A stretch of 28,433 bases of DNA from Candidatus Methanomethylophilaceae archaeon (GCA_023230065.1 JALNYB010000011.1:1-28433), one strand, 5' to 3'; counted from the stretch's first letter, positions 17,083-24,848 are shown. Notes: a model not told the origin generated them from the sequence alone. A program made the numbers and translations.

Positions 17083-18630
17083 ATGGAACCGCTCAAATCG
17101 TTTAGCCCAATAACCCTGGAAGAAGTGGGCAGTGTGCCCACAGTAAACAACGATGAGATCGATACAATCGTCACAAGAAGCAAGAACGCTCAGAAACATT
17201 GGTTACAGGTTCCTGTGAAGGATAAAATATCGATGTTGAAAAGGCTGAGAGTTATAATGGTCGATAATATCGATAAGATAGCATATACAGTCTATCAGGA
17301 GACGGGAAAGCCCAAAGCCGAGGGATACAACACAGAGGTCTTATCCTCTGCGGCGATGGTCTCATATTGCGAAGAACTTCTTAGTAAGTTCAAGTTCAAG
17401 AAAAAAGTGAATCAGGGACCAATGTCTTTATTCACGGCATTCATGGGGAGGACCTCGTACATACAATATGTTCCGTTTGGTGTGATTGGAATAATCTCGC
17501 CGTATAATTTTCCGTTCGCAATACCTTTCACGCAGGCGGTTATGGCCGTTGCGGCAGGCAATGCAGTGATTATAAAACCGTCATCTGATACACCGCTTTC
17601 AGGATTCCTCATTGCGGACCTGTTCAGAGATGCAGGATTCCCGGAAGGATTGGTATCTGTGATAGCAGGCCAAGGGGCAGGTGTCAAACTCATATCATGT
17701 GTTGATAAAGTGGTATTCACCGGAGGAACAGATACAGGAACCAAGATCATGCAGGAATCTTCCAAGACCATAACTCCTATTGTTTTGGAACTCGGCGGAA
17801 AAGATGCAATGGTGGTGTTAGAAGACGTAGATATGGACAGGGCCGTATCTGCAGCAGTTTGGGGCTCCTTTGTCAATTCAGGACAGGTATGTGTAGGTAT
17901 CAAGAGGATATACATTCACAGATCCATTTACAACGATTTCGTGTCTAAGTATCTGGCTAAAATAAAAGAACTGAAACAAGGAGACGGTTGGGAAGATCCA
18001 ACTGTTTCTATAGGTCCTATGATCAATGAGCGTGAAATGAATAGGATGTCTGAGGTTGTTAAAATGATAACAGATGAAGGAGGAACCATCATGATAGGGG
18101 GAAAACCCGCAGATATGAAAGGATATTTCTTTGAACCTACTGTTGTTTCAGGACTTCCTCAGGGTTCCGAGATGATTCCGAAGGAAATATTTGGTCCGAT
18201 AGTCTCGGTATTTCCATTTGATTCGGATGAAGAAGCAATTGAATTGGCTAATACGAATCCTTATGCTTTGGGTGGGTCGGTCTGGACAAAAAATATCAGG
18301 AGAGGAGAGTATCTTGCATCGAAGATCAATGCCGGTACCGTGGACATAAACAATGCGATCTATACTTACGGGCTTCCCGCGACGCCTTGGGGTGGAATGG
18401 GAAAGAGCGGTTTCGGTGCTACACACGGAAGAGATGGATTCAAGCAGATGTTGCATCCGCATCATATCCATATCGATACGGGAAAGCACCCTCGTGATCC
18501 TTGGTGGATGCCTTATACAGAAAGCGATACTCAACTTCAAAAGGAAATGACAGAATCCTTCTTCGGAGATAAAGGCGGAAAGATAGCAGTCATCAGAAAG
18601 ATAATGAAATCCCGTGACGGAAAGATATGA
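17083..18630 (+). CDS. NAD(P)-dependent aldehyde dehydrogenase
   Basis: Oxidises an aldehyde to the acid with NAD or NADP. All catalytic residues of the ALDH superfamily are visible: Asn142 in ISPYNFPF, the Lys of VIIKPSSDTP (165), Glu236 in LELGGKD, the nucleophile Cys270 in GQVCVG, and the EIFGPIVSVFPF motif. At 515 residues it is slightly long, with an extra C-terminal tail of about 40 residues after HPHHIHID. The gene diverges from mtnA-aldolase. The aldolase would release acetaldehyde or methylthioacetaldehyde from deoxy- or methylthio-ribulose phosphate, so this enzyme could remove that aldehyde. Succinate-semialdehyde or lactaldehyde dehydrogenase remain alternatives. The link to the divergent operon is inference. 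Confidence 0.9.
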   Translation: MEPLKSFSPITLEEVGSVPTVNNDEIDTIVTRSKNAQKHWLQVPVKDKISMLKRLRVIMVDNIDKIAYTVYQETGKPKAEGYNTEVLSSAAMVSYCEELLSKFKFKKKVNQGPMSLFTAFMGRTSYIQYVPFGVIGIISPYNFPFAIPFTQAVMAVAAGNAVIIKPSSDTPLSGFLIADLFRDAGFPEGLVSVIAGQGAGVKLISCVDKVVFTGGTDTGTKIMQESSKTITPIVLELGGKDAMVVLEDVDMDRAVSAAVWGSFVNSGQVCVGIKRIYIHRSIYNDFVSKYLAKIKELKQGDGWEDPTVSIGPMINEREMNRMSEVVKMITDEGGTIMIGGKPADMKGYFFEPTVVSGLPQGSEMIPKEIFGPIVSVFPFDSDEEAIELANTNPYALGGSVWTKNIRRGEYLASKINAGTVDINNAIYTYGLPATPWGGMGKSGFGATHGRDGFKQMLHPHHIHIDTGKHPRDPWWMPYTESDTQLQKEMTESFFGDKGGKIAVIRKIMKSRDGKI

Positions 18631-19263
18631 TCAGTCGTATGAAGGTTCAAAGGTCAGAAGAACGCCGTTTCCCAAGACCTCGCTGTCTTCCAGAGAAAGT
18701 TTGATACCTTTCTCTGCAACCCATCCTTCTCCGTCTGCCGGAGTTGGGGCGGTCCTCCCGCCGATTATAAGTCCACCGACGAACACAGTGTACTTATCGA
18801 CGAGTTTTTCTTTGAAAAACGAGGCAATGGTCTCTCCGCCACCTTCGATAAGGATATTTTCAATACCCATCTCTTCGGCCAGTTCTTCCATTATTTTTGT
18901 AAGATTGATCTTATCATCCGATCTGATGGTCTCTTCGCAGTCCCATTCTTTAGTACAGTTCTTTGTTGTGACCATTATCGTGGGGGCTTGATCATCGAGT
19001 ACGAGCGCATCGTCAGGTGTTCTTCCATCTGGATCTAGAACGATACGCACAGGATTGGAATCATAATCTAGACCTTTCACTGTTAGATGAGGATTATCTG
19101 ATATGATAGTTCCTACACCTACAAGGATGGCGTCATATTTCTTTCTGAGATTTTTTACACGAGCCTTGTCCTCTTCGGATGAGATGGAAATCTGTTTTCT
19201 ATCAACGCCTGCAATCTTTCCATCTGCGGACATGGCGCAGTTAACATGAATGAATGGTCTCAT
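18631..19263 (-). CDS. Diaminohydroxyphosphoribosylaminopyrimidine reductase (riboflavin/F420 pathway)
   Basis: Archaeal ArfC/RibD-C-type reductase (2,5-diamino-6-ribosylamino-pyrimidinone 5'-phosphate reductase), which uses NADPH to open the ribose to a ribityl chain in the archaeal route to riboflavin and FO/F420. The N terminus MRPFIHVNCAMSADGKIA, the stretch DAILVGVGTIISDNPHLTV and IENILIEGGGETIASFF are family hallmarks. At 210 residues it is the stand-alone reductase without the deaminase domain, as is normal in archaea. The start ATG overlaps the rtcA stop by 4 bases, so the two are co-translated. Its stop abuts the dehydrogenase stop from the other strand with no spacer. Confidence 0.9.
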   Translation of the reverse strand: MRPFIHVNCAMSADGKIAGVDRKQISISSEEDKARVKNLRKKYDAILVGVGTIISDNPHLTVKGLDYDSNPVRIVLDPDGRTPDDALVLDDQAPTIMVTTKNCTKEWDCEETIRSDDKINLTKIMEELAEEMGIENILIEGGGETIASFFKEKLVDKYTVFVGGLIIGGRTAPTPADGEGWVAEKGIKLSLEDSEVLGNGVLLTFEPSYD

Positions 19264-20291
19264 AATCCCTCACCTGGTGAAACTGTGAAATGATATCCGT
19301 CGTTCTTACGTTCAACGCCGAATCTTACATCTAAGAATGATTCTAAAGTGTCCATTTGACTAAGAAGGTGCTTGCTGATCCTCGAAACAACGAATCCACT
19401 CCTCCCTTCAGCCATAGCCATGTACGGTAGCAGCTGATCTGCTGTATGGACATCTACAGTCGAACCTGCGCTGATCTCTTGAAGGAGGTCGTTTGCGGCA
19501 TCTATTCCCGATTGTTCTGCCGAATGTCCTCTGGATGTGAGGACGTTGCTTGAAAGTTTTCCGTTCTCATATTCTGCAACTATCACAAGGCCTGCACCGC
19601 GGGATATTCCGTTACTTTTATGAATTTCGAAGTCTACATCGTATTCCGGTGCCAATGTTTCTTTGCAGGCAGTCATCATATCATTTCCAATCCTTTCGGG
19701 AAGGTGTTGTACAAAGCATCTGCCTTTTATCGATTTTAATTCGCCGAGGTCCATGAGTTCCAAAGGCTGGATCTTTCCGATAGGTTCTAGCTTTGCGATG
19801 ACATGTCCTCCTCCTAGAGGGTAGAATCCTCTTTCTACGATGTCCACGCGGGCATTGATATCCATTCTTTTCATCAATGGGAACAATACCAGCTCATACG
19901 AGTCCAATGGAGGTGCCCACATGACGTTTGTTCCACCGATGATATCAAGCGTCAGTGTTTCTTTATAGTTCTTGGCAGCTAATAATGCTGCTTGAAGTAC
20001 AAGACTTATGCTTCCTGCAGTTCCTATATCCATCTGGATGTTCGTAATCTGTTTGTTTCCAGGTTCGAAGATAAGATCGCTTGAGCCTACAGTATTTCCC
20101 TCGACCTTGGACCCAGTCATCATGGCTACGGCATTGATCGCAGTAGTATGTTGTTTAGATAATCCGTTGGTAGGGCGGTTCTCTCTTATCCTGGTCAGTT
20201 TCGTGGGGATCCCGGTAAGTGCTGAAAGCGCTACAGATGTACGTACCATCTGGCCTCCGCCTTCGCCTCTTGAACTGTCGATCTCCAACAT
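19260..20291 (-). CDS. rtcA: RNA 3'-terminal phosphate cyclase
   Basis: ATP-dependent enzyme that turns a 3'-phosphate RNA end into a 2',3'-cyclic phosphate by way of an adenylylated histidine, used in RNA repair or processing. SSRGEGGGQMVRTS at the N terminus, RPTNGLSKQH, and HTADQLLPYMA with the AMP-accepting His282 are diagnostic. The frame opens at an ATG at 20303, but ATG 20291 is preferred. It gives the family start LEIDSSRGEGGGQ, and the TATA box centred at 20321 is about 30 bases from it and only 18 from the other. Archaeal tRNA splicing also produces cyclic phosphate ends, but that is done by the endonuclease, so the role here is uncertain. Confidence 0.93.
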   Translation of the reverse strand: MLEIDSSRGEGGGQMVRTSVALSALTGIPTKLTRIRENRPTNGLSKQHTTAINAVAMMTGSKVEGNTVGSSDLIFEPGNKQITNIQMDIGTAGSISLVLQAALLAAKNYKETLTLDIIGGTNVMWAPPLDSYELVLFPLMKRMDINARVDIVERGFYPLGGGHVIAKLEPIGKIQPLELMDLGELKSIKGRCFVQHLPERIGNDMMTACKETLAPEYDVDFEIHKSNGISRGAGLVIVAEYENGKLSSNVLTSRGHSAEQSGIDAANDLLQEISAGSTVDVHTADQLLPYMAMAEGRSGFVVSRISKHLLSQMDTLESFLDVRFGVERKNDGYHFTVSPGEGL

Positions 20292-20316
20292 AAGGAGATG
20301 CATAGCGTAAAGGCTC

Positions 20317-20324
20317 TTATATAT
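20317..20324 (-). promoter_or_regulatory. TATA box of rtcA
   Basis: AAATATATAAGAG on the minus strand is centred near 20321, some 30 bases before the preferred ATG at 20291, predicting a near-leaderless mRNA. Confidence 0.5.
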
Positions 20325-20342
20325 TTTCTAATTACGAAAAAG

Positions 20343-20414
20343 TGCGATAGCCGGGATTCGAACCCGGGTCAGAGGCTTGGGAAGCACCCGTCTTGACCAC
20401 TGGACTACTATCGC
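20343..20414 (-). tRNA. tRNA-Gly(CCC)
   Basis: A 72-base cloverleaf. The acceptor stem GCGATAG pairs with CTATCGC, the T arm is CCGGG-TTCGAAT-CCCGG, and the anticodon loop TTCCCAA has anticodon CCC. Discriminator A is followed by CT, so CCA is not encoded. The anticodon stem is weak, with one U-C mismatch at 29-41 and a G-U pair at 28-42. Confidence 0.9.
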
Positions 20415-20505
20415 TCTATTTCGGGTATGATGTAACTATTATTTTAGTCTCACTTGATTATTCAGCGGTATGTTTTTAATACTTCTTCATTAATCAGGCT
20501 ATATC

Positions 20506-20578
20506 GGGCTCATGGTCTAGGGGTTATGACGTCGCCCTTACAAGGCGGAGGTCGCCGGTTCAAATCCGGCTGGGCCCA
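20506..20578 (+). tRNA. tRNA-Val(UAC)
   Basis: A 73-base cloverleaf. The acceptor is GGGCTCA with TGGGCCC, the anticodon stem/loop is CGCC-CTTACAA-GGCG with anticodon TAC, and the T arm is GCCGG-TTCAAAT-CCGGC. Discriminator A is followed by CT, so CCA is not encoded. A TATA-like GTTTTTAATAC lies about 30 bases upstream. The sequence is near-identical to the inverted tRNA-Val(CAC) at 21651-21723. Confidence 0.95.
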
Positions 20579-20647
20579 CTCCTCATTTTTGTTCTATTCG
20601 TATCATTGTACGCACGAATTCTGGTTTTAGAGGATTTCTTGCAGAAC

Positions 20648-20656
20648 TATTTAATA
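20648..20656 (+). promoter_or_regulatory. TATA box before the zinc-ribbon gene leader
   Basis: TATTTAATA at 20648-20656 predicts transcription from about 20677, giving a leader of some 90 bases that would contain the upstream reading frame and the hairpin described next. Confidence 0.4.
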
Positions 20657-20692
20657 TCAGCTATTTCCATTAGATGGACGATACAACCAACC

Positions 20693-20763
20693 ATGATGTA
20701 TCGAATCTCGGATTTATTTCAATCTTCCTCTGTAAATAGGTCCGAGATAATTATTTAGGGGAA
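20693..20763 (+). promoter_or_regulatory. Structured leader with upstream frame ending in TAG
   Basis: A 15-bp hairpin pairs 20705-20719 with 20734-20748, including two G-U pairs, with a 14-base loop. Loop bases TTCCTCT (20725-20731) can pair with AGGGGAA (20757-20763), which includes the ribosome-binding sequence of the gene at 20768. Over the same bases an ATG at 20693 opens 21 codons ending at TAG (20756-20758). That frame is the same as the downstream gene and has no other stop between. Confidence 0.5.
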
Positions 20764-20767
20764 TATA

Positions 20768-21640
20768 ATGAAAAAATGCAACAGATGCGGATACGAATGG
20801 AATGGAATCACAATGAACCCGATTCGATGTCCTCATTGTAAGTCGACAAGATGGAATGTTCCTGTAAAATACAATAGATGTGCCAGATGTGATGCACAGT
20901 GGGAACAGAGAGGTTCATCCACTCCACGTTACTGTCCTGAATGTCATTCAGATCTCTGGAATATTCCTGCAGATACATTCATATGTCCCAAATGTGGAAA
21001 GGAACGCAAACTCAGATCCAATAGTCGTAAAGGGCTTTGTCCGGATTGTGATAGATACCGTAGTAACAAATGGGAAAAAAAGTACAAAGAAGGCATAAAA
21101 GTGTTATCAAGTAAAGGAAAAACAGATTTCGTTCTTTGGAACGATGGCAAAGGACACATTCTCAGATATTTGGCAGATACTGATGGTATGGCTTATCTTT
21201 GGGATGACGGAAAGATCATAGGCTCTGTGAATTTTAATTGTTGGTGCAGATCAAGGGGACTCACTGCCGACTCTTTTATATGGAAACTCAGCGAGGAAAG
21301 AATCCAATATGAACTCGGGATACTTGCGAACGAGATCTTGGCATCAAGTGACGATTATATGCATAAAGCAGATATTCTCATGGAGCTTCATGGAATGAAT
21401 CGTATTGAAGCCGAGGCCTATGCTTTGAAAGAATCAGGGATGGATGCCATGCCTATAGCTTTGAAATTGGGAATTGTTTATGCAGATGTTGTTTCTGCGC
21501 TATCCACAGCATCATCAAAGGTAAATATGACTTACGAGAAAGGAAGCAATCTGCGTATGGATGCTGTAGTAAAAGCATATTCGGCGTACAAAGAAGGCAA
21601 GATGGAAACCGTGCCTGTACGCGAGTTCAAAGCAAAGTGA
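20768..21640 (+). CDS. Triple zinc-ribbon protein of unknown function
   Basis: Not matched to a named family. The N-terminal 94 residues are three tandem zinc ribbons of CxxC-CxxC type: Cys 4/7/21/24, 38/41/56/59 and 73/76/91/94. The first two end in the repeat W-N-V/I-P. A basic linker follows (~95-115), then a unit of about 60 residues rich in aromatic residues (LWNDGKGHILRYL, FNCWCRSRGL). The last ~90 residues are helical and include NRIEAEAYALKESGMDAMPI and a segment resembling a helix-turn-helix (AIALKLGIVYADVVSAL-like). A nucleic-acid-binding or regulatory role is likely but not shown. GGGG lies 6 bases before the ATG. The gene sits alone between two inverted valine tRNAs. It could be extended N-terminally by TAG readthrough. 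Confidence 0.8.
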   Translation: MKKCNRCGYEWNGITMNPIRCPHCKSTRWNVPVKYNRCARCDAQWEQRGSSTPRYCPECHSDLWNIPADTFICPKCGKERKLRSNSRKGLCPDCDRYRSNKWEKKYKEGIKVLSSKGKTDFVLWNDGKGHILRYLADTDGMAYLWDDGKIIGSVNFNCWCRSRGLTADSFIWKLSEERIQYELGILANEILASSDDYMHKADILMELHGMNRIEAEAYALKESGMDAMPIALKLGIVYADVVSALSTASSKVNMTYEKGSNLRMDAVVKAYSAYKEGKMETVPVREFKAK

Positions 21641-21650
21641 AAAGAAATGG

Positions 21651-21723
21651 TGGACCCGGCCGGATTTGAACCGGCGACCTCCGCCGTGTGAAGGCGACGT
21701 CATAACCCCTAGACCACAAGTCC
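21651..21723 (-). tRNA. tRNA-Val(CAC)
   Basis: A 73-base cloverleaf. The acceptor is GGACTTG with CGGGTCC, the anticodon loop is TTCACAC with anticodon CAC, and the T arm GCCGG-TTCAAAT-CCGGC is identical to that of the valine tRNA at 20506. Discriminator A is followed by CC, with no full encoded CCA. It lies 10 bases after the zinc-ribbon gene stop, on the opposite strand. Confidence 0.95.
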
Positions 21724-21805
21724 GATGCCGGTCTATTAGATTCGGTGTATTTAACCGTTAATGTAAGCAAAAACATTAACATAGCTCTCATCAATACATA
21801 CATCT

Positions 21806-23206
21806 ATGGTGGACATTGAGACAGAATGCCAAAAAGGAGCTTACGACGAGCACAAGTTCGAAATAGCGTTCCAAAGTGTACTTCAGATGGAGAAGAAGGA
21901 TTATCCGTCCTATATAGGTGGATTTAAAGTAGCATCGGGAAACGATTTCATAGTCAAAAGTCCGATTGATAATACCATCGATTTCGGTCATTTTCAGGAA
22001 CCCGAGGATGGCATTACAGATACAGCTGTGGAAGCGGCGTTGAAAGCATATGAATCTTGGTCGATGGTAGAGGTATCAGAAAGGGTAAAGTATTTCGAGA
22101 AAGCGTTGGAAATGATATGTGCTCAGAGATACAGATTGGCATCGATAGTTGTTCTTAGTGCAGGAATGATAAGATGTGAGGCTCTCGCAGAAGTGGATCG
22201 TCTTATCGATATCATCCAAACAGAGTGCGACAGGACAAAGGTCCTTAAAGGAAAGTCTATGGGTGTTTGGGCAATAGTCACTACACACAGTTCACCACTG
22301 GCCGCACCAGCCGGATTTGCGGTTGCCGCAATGCTAGGGGGCAATTCCGTTATCGTGATGCCTTCTGTATATTGTCCGCTCCCGGTGTATGCAGTCTATG
22401 AGATACTTGTGAAAGCAGGTCTTCCGGATGGCGTGATGAATTTGATCGTGGATCGCAAGGAGAAGACTCAGGAGACACTCACCAACGATCCACGCCTGGC
22501 AGGAGTGGTCGCATCAGGTTCAGGAAAGATCCTAGATGACATGATGTTCCTCCAGGTAGATGATGAGATATCATTCATAAACGAGATCAAAGGAATGAAT
22601 CCTGCGATAGTCTACAAGCCTTCAGATATGAAGAAGACCGTCAAAGACATAATCTCGTCTGCATTCAGATACAGCGGTCAAAGCATATATTCGACATCGA
22701 AGGTCATACTCTTCATGGAAGACGATCAGGCGTTCATGGATGAATTCATAGAACAGATGAAGAGTGTAAGGGTCGACGATCCGGCAGATCCAGGAGCAAC
22801 AATGGGGCCGATGATCTCAGAAGATAATTTTAAACAGTTAAATGAGACTCTCAAAAAGGTCAGTAATTGTGTGATCATGGGTGGAAAGAAGGTATCAACT
22901 GAATTCACCCAGAATGGTTCCTACGTTTCACCTGCTGTATTGATCGGACTCGATGACGACGACGATCTAACATACATGGATTTCGGATTCCCGCTTCTTT
23001 ACATAAAGGTCGTTCCGACCATCGATGAAGCATTCGAGGAGCTCGCATATACAGAATGCGGGCAGTCTGCAGGTATATTCACTAAAGACCAGAAGGTCAT
23101 TGAAAAGTTCCTCAAAGACTCGGAGGTTCCAGAGGTCTTTGTCAACAAGTGTAATGAAGATCTTCCGGTGGCAGCTTCTGCAAAGATCGATAATTTCATA
23201 AGATAA
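21806..23206 (+). CDS. Aldehyde-dehydrogenase-fold pseudoenzyme
   Basis: The whole length of 466 residues follows the ALDH fold, but most key residues are changed. Aligned with the active enzyme at 17083, the catalytic Asn becomes Ser162 (VTTHSSPL), the cofactor Lys becomes Met185 (VIVMPS), and the nucleophilic Cys becomes Ile294 (SGQSIYSTSK). The EIFGP glutamate is also lost (MDFGFP). Glu260 (NEIKG) remains. Spacing is preserved: Glu to the nucleophile position is 34 residues in both proteins, and Asn to Lys is 23 in both. It is therefore intact as a protein but unlikely to oxidise aldehydes through a thioester. It may bind a nucleotide or act as a structural or regulatory partner. It has a short acidic N-terminal extension and stops at TAA, convergent with the radical SAM gene. 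Confidence 0.8.
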   Translation: MVDIETECQKGAYDEHKFEIAFQSVLQMEKKDYPSYIGGFKVASGNDFIVKSPIDNTIDFGHFQEPEDGITDTAVEAALKAYESWSMVEVSERVKYFEKALEMICAQRYRLASIVVLSAGMIRCEALAEVDRLIDIIQTECDRTKVLKGKSMGVWAIVTTHSSPLAAPAGFAVAAMLGGNSVIVMPSVYCPLPVYAVYEILVKAGLPDGVMNLIVDRKEKTQETLTNDPRLAGVVASGSGKILDDMMFLQVDDEISFINEIKGMNPAIVYKPSDMKKTVKDIISSAFRYSGQSIYSTSKVILFMEDDQAFMDEFIEQMKSVRVDDPADPGATMGPMISEDNFKQLNETLKKVSNCVIMGGKKVSTEFTQNGSYVSPAVLIGLDDDDDLTYMDFGFPLLYIKVVPTIDEAFEELAYTECGQSAGIFTKDQKVIEKFLKDSEVPEVFVNKCNEDLPVAASAKIDNFIR

Positions 23207-23211
23207 GGGAG

Positions 23212-23904
23212 TCAAACCCCTCTTATCTTAACATTTTTTACAAACTTTTTAGCGGCATTTGCCATTTTTATCAATTCTGAATTGGAACATAGTTTCATTT
23301 GTGCATATTCGGTATTCGATACATTTTTTGGGTTGAATTGCTGGATGATGTAGCTTTTGGCATTTTTGATATCTTTAGCGATGGAATAGATGTCTTCAGG
23401 CGTCAGATCGGAAGTTATCACGGTTTTGAATTCATTTTCAATACCGGAATCGAATATTATTTCAATGCTTTTTCTGATATTGTCCACGTCGACCCTTGTT
23501 CCTGCAGACTTCGAATATCTTTCACTCGATAGTGGAGCCATGATGTTCAAGCAGACGCAGTCCACCATACCCGCTCCGATTAGGTCATCTAAATTGTTTG
23601 GATTGTTTCCGTTCGTATCCAATTTGATCTTCAGACCCAATTTTTTCAATTCTTTCAGAAATTTGTACAGATCCGCATTATCTGTAGGTTCTCCGCCAGA
23701 GATCACAGCAGCATCTAAAAAGTCCTTGTTTTCCTTGATATAATCAAAGATCGCATCAGGGTCTATATCATCGCCACTGTCTTTTTCAATGAACTTAAAA
23801 TTACAATAAGGGCACTTGAAAGTGCAACCAGAGATCAGGACCTTGCAGGCATTTCTTCCTTCCCAATCTCGGAGGACGGTCTTTTCAAACCCTGCGATCT
23901 TCAT
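23212..23904 (-). CDS. Radical SAM activating enzyme, NrdG-like
   Basis: Radical S-adenosylmethionine enzyme of the anaerobic ribonucleotide reductase activase type. The [4Fe-4S] motif is Cys27-x3-Cys31-x2-Cys34 (CTFKCPYC), the SAM-binding motif is ISGGEPT, and KLDTNGNNP is typical of the NrdG2 group. It has 230 residues. It normally generates a glycyl radical on a large partner (NrdD), but no such partner is in the window. It begins one base after the ACT-protein stop, so those two are translationally coupled, and it ends 5 bases from the convergent pseudoenzyme gene. Activation of another glycyl-radical enzyme or a different reaction is possible. Its reaction yields 5'-deoxyadenosine, the possible feedstock of the mtnA-aldolase operon. 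Confidence 0.85.
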   Translation of the reverse strand: MKIAGFEKTVLRDWEGRNACKVLISGCTFKCPYCNFKFIEKDSGDDIDPDAIFDYIKENKDFLDAAVISGGEPTDNADLYKFLKELKKLGLKIKLDTNGNNPNNLDDLIGAGMVDCVCLNIMAPLSSERYSKSAGTRVDVDNIRKSIEIIFDSGIENEFKTVITSDLTPEDIYSIAKDIKNAKSYIIQQFNPKNVSNTEYAQMKLCSNSELIKMANAAKKFVKNVKIRGV

Positions 23905-23905
23905 A

Positions 23906-24814
23906 TCAGTTCAGCTTTTTTATGTCTTTTAGTTCAAAGACGCCGTTTAGTTCATTGAGATATGTTGGAACTTTATTCTGCAAGTCCTCAAAGGAGGTCT
24001 TGCAGTTTTTCATATCCGCGACTATTTCGATGGACATGGTTTGATACGCGATCATGATCTTCGAGAATACCGAGATAAGATTGATGTTCTCTTCAGCGAA
24101 GATATTCAGCGCCTTATCTATTGTTCCGGGGCAGTCTGGGATATTAAGATTGACCTTGATGAGTTTCGTGTCCTGTTTAAAAAATACAACAGATACAAGC
24201 CAGGAACTCGGATCCACGGTTATCATCACTTCGGTATCATTGACATCATTGAGGATATCGCCGTACTCTATGTTCAGATCGAACGTGTCATTAGTAAGTG
24301 TAATGGGTGCGCCATGTCTGAGTTCTTCTTTGATTTGGTTCTCAGAATCCTTGCGGAATATCCTTCCGATGTTTGCCGGTTTGATACTTACATATTTGAT
24401 CTTGTCAACAGACGGGTCGTTCATAGCTTTGAGCTGAGCGAATCTTTCTTTGATGATGTCTCCTTCTCCTGCGAAGTTGAGTTCTCCCATGATGTTCCAA
24501 ATGATCGTCGTGTCTGAAATTCCGTTCAGTGATACAGAGTTAAGGATGTTGATGCCCTGATCGCATAGGAATTTTGCTGATTGAACTGTGGATCCCGGAA
24601 CATCCTCCATGTAAACATTGATGTTCGTGAGTGTGCGGAAGTTCTCCTGGGGGTACATTGAAAGGATCAATTCGTATCTCTTAGGTCCTTTTTCGGGATA
24701 TTTGAAAAGGGTACTGTATATGTACCCGCCCTCTACAAGACCCATAATATCCGACAGCAATTTGTCTATCTTGATCTTGTTATCTTTGATCTCTGTGAAT
24801 TCCCAGCTCTTCAT
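23906..24814 (-). CDS. Two-ACT-domain protein, probable ligand sensor
   Basis: Contains two ACT-like regulatory domains. The first covers about residues 65-140, starting NINVYMEDVPGSTVQSAKFL. The second covers about 220-290, starting KVNLNIPDCPGTIDKALNIF. Each has the D-x-PG turn where ACT dimers bind amino acids. No catalytic domain is recognisable; the N-terminal 60 residues and the 150-215 linker are unassigned. At 302 residues, a free-standing ACT protein is likely to sense an amino acid or related metabolite. It follows the zinc-ribbon gene by 34 bases and precedes the radical SAM gene by 1 base, so it may control that enzyme. Similar stand-alone ACT proteins are frequent in methanogens, mostly uncharacterised. 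Confidence 0.75.
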   Translation of the reverse strand: MKSWEFTEIKDNKIKIDKLLSDIMGLVEGGYIYSTLFKYPEKGPKRYELILSMYPQENFRTLTNINVYMEDVPGSTVQSAKFLCDQGINILNSVSLNGISDTTIIWNIMGELNFAGEGDIIKERFAQLKAMNDPSVDKIKYVSIKPANIGRIFRKDSENQIKEELRHGAPITLTNDTFDLNIEYGDILNDVNDTEVMITVDPSSWLVSVVFFKQDTKLIKVNLNIPDCPGTIDKALNIFAEENINLISVFSKIMIAYQTMSIEIVADMKNCKTSFEDLQNKVPTYLNELNGVFELKDIKKLN

Positions 24815-24848
24815 GGCACATCCTCTGAATATGGGTTATTGATTAGGC

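Noticed and set aside
17412..17915. Minus-strand open frame (167 codons)
   Set aside because: Antisense to the catalytic part of the aldehyde dehydrogenase; no start signal and no recognisable motif.
24041..24517. Plus-strand open frame (158 codons)
   Set aside because: Antisense to the ACT-domain protein, which has two recognisable domains; the plus frame is a shadow.
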